From Bacteroidales bacterium UBA5621 (GTDB taxonomy: Bacteria; Bacteroidota; Bacteroidia; Bacteroidales; VadinHA17): DNA of 5,213 nt. A model generated the notes under the pieces. It was given only the letters and a program-made list of their open reading frames with translations, was not told where the DNA came from and did no database searches. A program made the position numbers and the translations under genes. The stretch spans positions 11,300-16,512 of the forward strand of contig DIKJ01000091.1 in the NCBI GenBank assembly GCA_002424525.1, read 5' to 3'. This document shows, piece after piece, positions 1 through 5,213 of the stretch (positions are counted from its first letter, which is position 1; each line of letters begins with the position of its first letter).

Positions 1-651
1 GAAAAGGACAGGTTTTATACATTGACAGAGGCATCTGCGCTGGTAAAGGAGATTACTACTACCAAATTTGATGCGTCAGTCGATCTGGATGTAAGGTTAG
101 GTATCGATCCTAGGAAATCCAATCAGATGGTTCGCGGCGTTGTCTCCCTTCCTCATGGAACAGGCAAACAGACACGCGTACTGGTCCTCTGTACCCCCGA
201 TAAGGAATCGGAAGCGCAGGAGGCCGGAGCCGACCATGTTGGCCTTGACGAATACATCGACAAGATCAAGAACGGTTGGACAGATATAGATGTTATCATA
301 ACCATGCCATCCGTAATGGGAAAGGTCGGTCAGCTGGGCCGGATACTCGGCCCCCGCGGCCTGATGCCTAACCCGAAAAGTGGAACTGTAACAATGGAAG
401 TTGGTAAGGCTGTAAAAGAAGTAAAGCAGGGCAAGATTGATTTCAAGGTCGACAAGACCGGGATCATCCATGCCTCAATCGGAAAAGTCTCATTCGAGCC
501 TCAGAAGATCGTTGAAAATGCGAGGGAGTTTATCCATATGGTAAACAAACTTAAACCGGCTGCTGCCAAGGGAACCTACATTCGCAGTGTTTTCCTTTCA
601 AGCACAATGAGCACCGGTATTAAAGTCGATCCTAAAGGCCTTGAAGATTAA
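1..651 (+). CDS. rplA: 50S ribosomal protein L1, 5'-truncated by the window edge
   Basis: L1 binds 23S rRNA to form the mobile L1 stalk at the ribosomal E site, helping release deacylated tRNA; in many bacteria it also represses translation of its own rplK-rplA mRNA. The reading frame is open from base 1 and gives 216 residues before TAA; the family is usually about 230, so roughly 15 N-terminal residues lie outside the window. A TTG at 22 is in frame but is not the start, because the codons before it (EKDRFYT) already look like L1 sequence. The L1 signature is at fragment residues 106-125 ([20 protein letters not shown]), followed by KSGTVT. The segment FKVDKTG near residues 148-154 and the C-terminal KGTYIRS and LSSTM belong to the split rRNA-binding domain I. 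No lesion is visible. rplK would be expected immediately upstream, and rplJ follows after 27 bases, consistent with one transcription unit. Confidence 0.97.
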   Translation, partial: EKDRFYTLTEASALVKEITTTKFDASVDLDVRLGIDPRKSNQMVRGVVSLPHGTGKQTRVLVLCTPDKESEAQEAGADHVGLDEYIDKIKNGWTDIDVIITMPSVMGKVGQLGRILGPRGLMPNPKSGTVTMEVGKAVKEVKQGKIDFKVDKTGIIHASIGKVSFEPQKIVENAREFIHMVNKLKPAAAKGTYIRSVFLSSTMSTGIKVDPKGLED

Positions 652-678
652 TGTATTAAGTAGCAAATCGAAGAAAAA

Positions 679-1215
679 ATGAGACGGGAAGAGAAAAAAG
701 CTATAGTTGACAGCCTTGCTGAGAAACTGAAAGAGTACAGTCACTTTTATCTGACTGATACTGCTCAGCTTAATGCCGCTGATACAAGTAACCTGAGAAG
801 AAAGTGCTTTGAAAACGATATCAGACTTGTCGTTGTAAAAAATACACTTCTCAAGAGAGCACTTGAGCAGTCTGAAATGAACCTTGAAGAACTCTATCCG
901 GTTCTTGCAGGTACTACGTCCATCATGTTCGCCAATTCCGGGAACACTCCGGCAAAAATTATAAAGGAGTTCCGAAAGCTGCATGATAAACCCCTTCTTA
1001 AAGGCGCATACGTTCAGGAATCTGTTTACCTCGGAGACATTATGCTCGATGCTCTTGTCTCTGTCAAAACAAAAGAGGAACTCATTGGAGATATCATTCT
1101 TCTCCTTCAGTCACCCGCCAAAAACGTAATATCCGCCCTGAAATCAGGTGGTGATAAATTACACGGTGTTCTTGAAACACTGTCAAAAAAAGAACAAAAT
1201 CAATCGAATAACTAA
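679..1215 (+). CDS. rplJ: 50S ribosomal protein L10 (stalk base)
   Basis: L10 binds the L11-binding region of 23S rRNA and anchors L7/L12 dimers, forming the stalk that recruits translation factors. The product is 178 residues, normal for the family. The N-terminal globular domain carries the conserved [13 protein letters not shown] at residues 50-62 and LAGTTSIMF at 76-84. [13 protein letters not shown] at 142-154 leads into the C-terminal helix that holds L7/L12. The ATG at 679 is the only sensible start, since an in-frame TAG lies at 661-663 with no start codon between. No Shine-Dalgarno motif precedes it, only an A-rich stretch (aagaaaaa). In E. coli the L10-L12 complex represses its own mRNA through a long leader. 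The 27-base gap to rplA is too short for such a leader here, so any control site would have to overlap the end of rplA. rplL follows 17 bases downstream. Confidence 0.98.
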   Translation: MRREEKKAIVDSLAEKLKEYSHFYLTDTAQLNAADTSNLRRKCFENDIRLVVVKNTLLKRALEQSEMNLEELYPVLAGTTSIMFANSGNTPAKIIKEFRKLHDKPLLKGAYVQESVYLGDIMLDALVSVKTKEELIGDIILLLQSPAKNVISALKSGGDKLHGVLETLSKKEQNQSNN

Positions 1216-1232
1216 ATTTAAATCCTATAAAA

Positions 1233-1607
1233 ATGGCAGATCTTAAGAAATTTGCAGAAGAACTGGTTAACCTGTCTGTTAAAGAAGTAAACGAACTGGC
1301 AAAAATACTCAAAGAGGAGTATGGCATTGAACCCGCTGCAGCAGCAGTTGCCGTAGCAGGTCCGGCTGTCGCCGAAGAAAAGCCTGCTGAAGAGAAATCA
1401 TCTTTCGACGTCATATTGAAAGCCGCAGGTGGTCAGAAATTGCAGATCGTTAAACTGGTTAAAGATATAACCGGACTTGGACTGAAGGAAGCCAAAGCAG
1501 TGGTTGACTCCGCTCCGGCTCCGGTGAAAGAGGGTATATCAAAAGAAGAGGCTGAAACTATTAAAGGTCAATTGGTAGACGCAGGAGCTGAAGTTGAACT
1601 TAAATAA
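1233..1607 (+). CDS. rplL: 50S ribosomal protein L7/L12
   Basis: L7/L12 is the multicopy stalk protein that contacts initiation, elongation and release factors and stimulates their GTPase activity. It is 124 residues long, typical of the family. Residues 1-33 are the helical dimerisation domain that binds L10. Residues 34-55 are the flexible Ala/Glu/Pro-rich hinge ([13 protein letters not shown] and following). Residues 56-124 are the compact C-terminal domain, with the conserved [20 protein letters not shown] at 62-81 and [14 protein letters not shown] after it. The conserved C-terminal ending AGAEVELK is intact. The start ATG has an A-rich upstream region (tataaaa) rather than a Shine-Dalgarno motif. 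The gene lies 17 bases after rplJ, as expected for co-expressed stalk partners, and is followed by a strong terminator-like hairpin before rpoB. Confidence 0.98.
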   Translation: MADLKKFAEELVNLSVKEVNELAKILKEEYGIEPAAAAVAVAGPAVAEEKPAEEKSSFDVILKAAGGQKLQIVKLVKDITGLGLKEAKAVVDSAPAPVKEGISKEEAETIKGQLVDAGAEVELK

Positions 1608-1704
1608 GCTATACCTGATTGCCGGGTCGCAGGTTTAGTCCCGAATCTTTTCGGGACTAAGCCTTTTTGTCTGTTTAATAGTAAGTTCACTTAATTAGTT
1701 TATA
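1608..1704 (+). other. rplL-rpoB intergenic spacer
   Basis: This 97-base spacer is the only substantial non-coding stretch in the window. Its first part (1608-1631) has no clear element. The middle holds the terminator-like hairpin annotated separately. The last 36 bases (1669-1704) are AT-rich and run up to the rpoB start codon. I see no Shine-Dalgarno motif and no convincing Bacteroidota promoter (TTTG near -33 with TAnnTTTG near -7). An in-frame TAG at 1696-1698 closes the rpoB frame just upstream of its ATG. Confidence 0.85.
1632..1668 (+). terminator. Intrinsic terminator or attenuator between rplL and rpoB
   Basis: The left arm at 1632-1645 (GGTTTAGTCCCGAA) pairs along all 14 positions with the right arm at 1650-1663 (TTCGGGACTAAGCC). 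The only non-Watson-Crick pair is a G-U wobble between 1634 and 1661. The loop is TCTT (1646-1649), and five T residues follow at 1664-1668. This is the classic layout of a Rho-independent terminator for + strand transcription. On the opposite strand the wobble becomes an A-C mismatch and no T tract follows, so it is one-directional. Because rpoB lies in the same direction 36 bases on, partial termination (attenuation) is the likely role, or else rpoB has its own promoter. An attenuator in the equivalent gap is known in E. coli; its function here is inferred from structure only. Confidence 0.85.
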
Positions 1705-4700
1705 ATGACCTCAAAAAGTACTGAAAGAATAAATTTTGCATCCAGAAAAGACCAACTCGATTATCCTGATTTTCTGGACGTTCAGTTAAAATCCTTCGGA
1801 GAGTTCTTCCAGCTTGGAACAACTCCCGAAAACAGAAGAAAAGAAGGGCTTTACAAGGTCTTTACCGAGAACTTCCCGATAACTGATACAAGGAACAATT
1901 TTGTTCTTGAATTTCTCGATTACTACATAGACCCTCCTCGTTATACCATTGAAGAGTGCATTGAACGCGGACTTACATTCAGCGTTCCTCTCAAGGCAAA
2001 ACTGAAACTCTATTGCACCGATCCCGAACATGAGGATTTTGATACGGTGATTCAGGACGTTTATCTTGGAACAATACCATATATGACAGAGCGTGCAACA
2101 TTTGTCATCAATGGTGCCGAGAGAGTTGTTGTTTCGCAGTTGCACAGGTCACCAGGGGTATTTTTCGGTCAGAGCATCCATGCCAACGGCACAAAACTCT
2201 ATTCAGCCAGGATAATCCCCTTTAAAGGCTCATGGATCGAGTTTGCCACCGACATCAATAATGTGATGTACGCATACATCGACAGGAAGAAAAAACTGCC
2301 GGTGACCACCCTCCTCAGAGCTATCGGATTTGAAAGCGACAAGGAGATCCTCGAAATATTCAACCTTGCAGAAGAGCATAAAGTGTCTAAAACAAGCATC
2401 AAAAAGCTTGTGGGACGCAAACTGGCTGCGAGGGTGCTCAAAACATGGATAGAGGATTTTGTCGATGAAGATACCGGCGAGGTGGTTTCAATCGAAAGAA
2501 ATGAGGTGATTCTCGACAGGGAAACCGTTATCGAAGCAGAACATGTCGATCTGATAGTCGATTCGGGTACGAAGGCAATCCTTCTTCACAAGGATGATGC
2601 ATCCCTTTCGGATTTCGCAATAATATATAACACTCTGCAGAAAGATCCCTGTAACTCCGAAAAGGAAGCTGTGATCTATATCTACCGTCAGCTCAGGAAT
2701 GCTGAACCGCCCGATGAGGCTACAGCCAGAGATGTCATAGACAAACTCTTCTTCTCGGACAAGAGGTACGACCTGGGTGAAGTAGGGCGTTACAGGATCA
2801 ACAAAAAGCTTGGACTTAACACTGAAATGGGTGTCAAAATTCTCACAAGGGAAGATATTATAAAGATAATCGGGTATCTTATTGAGCTTATCAACTCCAA
2901 GACCGATATTGACGATATAGATCACCTCAGCAACAGGAGGGTACGTACCGTAGGTGAACAGTTATACGCCCAGTTTGGCGTGGGACTTGCACGTATGGCC
3001 CGTACCATACGTGAAAGAATGAACGTAAGGGATAACGAGGTTTTTACACCGGTTGACCTTATTAATTCAAAAACGCTCTCTTCCGTTATCAACTCTTTCT
3101 TCGGAACAAATCAGCTCTCCCAGTTCATGGACCAGACTAATCCCCTGGCTGAGATGACACACAAACGGCGTATGTCAGCACTCGGGCCCGGAGGATTGTC
3201 GCGCGAGCGGGCAGGATTCGAGGTAAGAGACGTGCACTATACACACTACGGACGCCTTTGCCCGATCGAGACCCCTGAAGGTCCCAATATCGGCCTGATT
3301 TCGTCTCTTTGCGTCTATGCAAAAATCAATCACCTCGGATTTATCGAAACACCTTACCGGAAAGTACATGAAGCCAGTGTTGATCTGACCAGCGACGGGA
3401 TAACATGGCTCAGCGCCGAGGAAGAGGAGGAAAAGATGATTGCACAGGCAAATGCTCCTCTTACCGAAGACGGGAAATTTGTGAACCCAAGGGCGAAATG
3501 CCGGTACGAAGCCGATTACCCCTTCGAAGATGTGAACAGGGTGGACCTCATGGATGTCGCACCCAATCAGATAGCATCCATTGCAGCATCCCTTATCCCG
3601 TTCCTGGAGCACGACGATGCCAACAGGGCCCTGATGGGGTCGAACATGATGAGGCAGGCCGTCCCCCTTATCAACCCTGAATCGCCGATAGTGGGAACAG
3701 GGCTGGAAGCCCAGGTTATAAAAGACAGCCGGATTCTGTTTGTTGCGGAAGGAGACGGTGTGGTTGAGTATGTCGACGCAAACGAGATCGTCATCAGATA
3801 CACCAGAACCGATGAGGAGAAGTTTGTAAGCTTTGATGATGATCTGAAAAGATATGTCCTTCCCAAATATAAGAAGACCAACCAGAATACCTGCATCAAT
3901 CTTATTCCGGTCGTAAAGAAAGGTGAGAAAGTCACCAAAGGACAGGTTCTTACGGAAGGCTACGGTACAAAGAACGGAGAGCTTGCCCTCGGAAGAAACC
4001 TTAAAGTGGCTTTTATGCCCTGGAAAGGCTACAATTTTGAAGATGCAATCGTTATATCCGAAAAGGTTGTCCAGGAGGACATGTTCACGTCGGTTCATAT
4101 CGATGAGTACCTTCTCGAGGTCAGGGACACAAAGCGCGGCCTTGAAGAGCTTACATCGGATATTCCGAATGTCAGCGAGGAAGCTACCAAAAACCTTGAT
4201 GAGAACGGGCTGATCAGAATAGGGGCACACATCATGCCCGGCGATATCCTGATAGGCAAAATCACCCCAAAGGGAGAATCGGATCCTTCGCCGGAGGAGA
4301 AGCTCCTGCGTGCCATTTTCGGCGACAAGGCCGGGGACGTGAAGGACGCTTCCCTTAAGGCAGGTCCATCGCTTGAAGGTGTGGTGATCGACAAGAAACT
4401 CTTTACCAGAGCTATAAAAGACAGGAAGACGAAGGCAGTTGAAAAACCACTGCTCGACAAGATCGAAGCTGATTTCACAAGGAACATCGATGAACTGAAA
4501 TCGAGGCTGGTTGATAAACTCTTTATTCTTGTCAATGGCAAAACATCACAGGGGGTAAAGGATTATCTCAATGTGGATGTTATTCCCAAGGGAAGCAAGT
4601 TTACCCTGAAACAGCTTCAGGAGGTTGATTATCTGAACGTCAATCCAAACAAATGGACGACCGACAAGAAGAAAAACGACAGCATCAAACAGCTTCTTCA

Positions 4701-5213
4701 TAACTATATTATTAAGTATAAGGAGGTTGACGGTGTTTATAAGAGGAAGAAATACAATATCACCATTGGTGATGAACTGCCGGCAGGAATTGTACGGCTG
4801 GCTAAGGTCTATATAGCAAAGAAGCGCAAGGTAAAGGTCGGTGACAAAATGGCAGGCCGGCATGGCAACAAGGGTATTGTGGCAAGGATAGTGCGCGCCG
4901 AAGACATGCCTTTCCTTGAAGACGGAACTCCTGTCGACATCGTGCTTAATCCGCTTGGCGTTCCTTCGAGGATGAACCTCGGACAGATCTATGAGACCGT
5001 TCTCGGATGGGCAGGCCAGAAGTTAGGGACGCAGTTCTCCACACCAATTTTTGACGGAGCCACTATTGACCAGATAACATCTTACACCGAAGATGCAAAA
5101 CTGCCAAGATATGGAAAGACCTATCTGTACGACGGAGGAACGGGAGAACGATTCGACCAGCCTGCAACTGTCGGCGTTATATACATGCTTAAACTCGGCC
5201 ATATGGTCGACGA
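1705..5213 (+). CDS. rpoB: DNA-directed RNA polymerase subunit beta, 3'-truncated by the window edge
   Basis: RpoB is the beta subunit of RNA polymerase and forms one side of the active-site cleft, the rifampicin pocket and the flap. The frame is open for 1169 complete codons to the window end. Bacteroidota homologues are about 1270 residues, so about 100 C-terminal residues are missing. The start is well fixed: an in-frame TAG sits at 1696-1698 and ATG 1705 is the first start after it. Landmarks in order are the N-terminal lobe with [17 protein letters not shown] (about 140-156), the rifampicin region [16 protein letters not shown] (469-484) then [22 protein letters not shown] (about 520-528), [12 protein letters not shown] (775-786; E779 and D780 match E. 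coli E813/D814), [18 protein letters not shown] (864-881), and [12 protein letters not shown] with K1048 and K1056 matching E. coli K1065 and K1073. A charged, helical insertion of about 120 residues lies between the last two. The final residues ([16 protein letters not shown]) are normal RpoB sequence. rpoC is expected downstream. Confidence 0.98.
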   Translation, partial: MTSKSTERINFASRKDQLDYPDFLDVQLKSFGEFFQLGTTPENRRKEGLYKVFTENFPITDTRNNFVLEFLDYYIDPPRYTIEECIERGLTFSVPLKAKLKLYCTDPEHEDFDTVIQDVYLGTIPYMTERATFVINGAERVVVSQLHRSPGVFFGQSIHANGTKLYSARIIPFKGSWIEFATDINNVMYAYIDRKKKLPVTTLLRAIGFESDKEILEIFNLAEEHKVSKTSIKKLVGRKLAARVLKTWIEDFVDEDTGEVVSIERNEVILDRETVIEAEHVDLIVDSGTKAILLHKDDASLSDFAIIYNTLQKDPCNSEKEAVIYIYRQLRNAEPPDEATARDVIDKLFFSDKRYDLGEVGRYRINKKLGLNTEMGVKILTREDIIKIIGYLIELINSKTDIDDIDHLSNRRVRTVGEQLYAQFGVGLARMARTIRERMNVRDNEVFTPVDLINSKTLSSVINSFFGTNQLSQFMDQTNPLAEMTHKRRMSALGPGGLSRERAGFEVRDVHYTHYGRLCPIETPEGPNIGLISSLCVYAKINHLGFIETPYRKVHEASVDLTSDGITWLSAEEEEEKMIAQANAPLTEDGKFVNPRAKCRYEADYPFEDVNRVDLMDVAPNQIASIAASLIPFLEHDDANRALMGSNMMRQAVPLINPESPIVGTGLEAQVIKDSRILFVAEGDGVVEYVDANEIVIRYTRTDEEKFVSFDDDLKRYVLPKYKKTNQNTCINLIPVVKKGEKVTKGQVLTEGYGTKNGELALGRNLKVAFMPWKGYNFEDAIVISEKVVQEDMFTSVHIDEYLLEVRDTKRGLEELTSDIPNVSEEATKNLDENGLIRIGAHIMPGDILIGKITPKGESDPSPEEKLLRAIFGDKAGDVKDASLKAGPSLEGVVIDKKLFTRAIKDRKTKAVEKPLLDKIEADFTRNIDELKSRLVDKLFILVNGKTSQGVKDYLNVDVIPKGSKFTLKQLQEVDYLNVNPNKWTTDKKKNDSIKQLLHNYIIKYKEVDGVYKRKKYNITIGDELPAGIVRLAKVYIAKKRKVKVGDKMAGRHGNKGIVARIVRAEDMPFLEDGTPVDIVLNPLGVPSRMNLGQIYETVLGWAGQKLGTQFSTPIFDGATIDQITSYTEDAKLPRYGKTYLYDGGTGERFDQPATVGVIYMLKLGHMVD
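2990..3013 (+). repeat. Perfect 9-bp inverted repeat inside rpoB
   Basis: CACGTATGG at 2990-2998 is the exact reverse complement of CCATACGTG at 3005-3013, with a six-base loop CCCGTA between them. The repeat lies in codons for the conserved segment [12 protein letters not shown]. No T tract follows, so it is not an intrinsic terminator. The two halves are partly a by-product of the repetitive protein sequence. The sequence symmetry is certain, but any function is unsupported. Confidence 0.5.

Noticed and set aside
22..24. TTG as the start codon of rplA
   Set aside because: The frame is open to base 1 and the residues before the TTG already look like L1, so the gene is cut by the window edge rather than starting here.
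336..353. GC-rich inverted repeat GGGCCG/CGGCCC in rplA
   Set aside because: It is only 6 bp with no T tract and lies in the codons for the invariant LGRILGPRG motif, so coding constraint explains it.
1185..1191. A7 run near the end of rplJ as a programmed frameshift site
   Set aside because: A -1 shift would end at TAA 1209-1211, giving almost the same length. No downstream stimulatory structure is seen, and the zero-frame product is normal in length.
1701..1706. TATAAT matching a sigma70-type -10 box at the rpoB start
   Set aside because: It overlaps the ATG, so a transcript from it would start inside rpoB. There is no suitable -35 element, and Bacteroidota use a different -7 consensus. 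It is explained by AT-rich bases meeting the start codon.
3405..3680. A 91-codon + strand open frame in another frame within rpoB
   Set aside because: It overlaps conserved rpoB codons, its translation is low-complexity Arg/Gly-rich, and it has no plausible start context or homology that I recognise.
3175..4230. A 351-codon open frame on the - strand opposite rpoB
   Set aside because: It lies wholly inside the conserved rpoB coding region. The translation is rich in Cys, His and Phe with no recognisable domain, and it is explained as a shadow of rpoB codon use.

Overview
This window is a piece of a conserved bacterial chromosomal housekeeping cluster: the 3' part of rplA (ribosomal protein L1), complete rplJ (L10), complete rplL (L7/L12) and the first 1169 codons of rpoB (RNA polymerase beta subunit), all on the + strand. 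Both outer genes are cut by the window edges. The protein sequences look like those of Bacteroidota, most likely order Bacteroidales. This rests on recall of family sequences, for example the start of RpoB ([20 protein letters not shown]), the '[15 protein letters not shown]' stretch, and the short L10 starting MRREEKK; no search was run. The absence of Shine-Dalgarno motifs before all three visible starts fits the same group.

Layout: rplA occupies 1-651 and lacks about its first 15 codons. A 27-base spacer leads to rplJ (679-1215), and a 17-base spacer leads to rplL (1233-1607). A 97-base spacer (1608-1704) then separates rplL from rpoB (1705 to the window end). That spacer carries the clearest non-coding element here: a 14-bp hairpin followed by five T residues, which looks like an intrinsic terminator or attenuator acting in the direction of the genes. 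After it come 36 AT-rich bases with no promoter I can recognise.

The genes work together in translation and transcription. L1 forms the L1 stalk of the 50S subunit, and L10 anchors dimers of L7/L12 to form the factor-binding stalk. RpoB is half of the RNA polymerase active-site cleft, and rpoC normally follows it (beyond this window). The hairpin between rplL and rpoB would allow more ribosomal protein message than polymerase message, as is known for the equivalent position in E. coli.

I found no mobile element, CRISPR array, RNA gene, frameshift or foreign gene, and no sign of an undescribed system. The observations in Part 2 are modest ones about regulation and sequence detail within an ordinary core-genome region.
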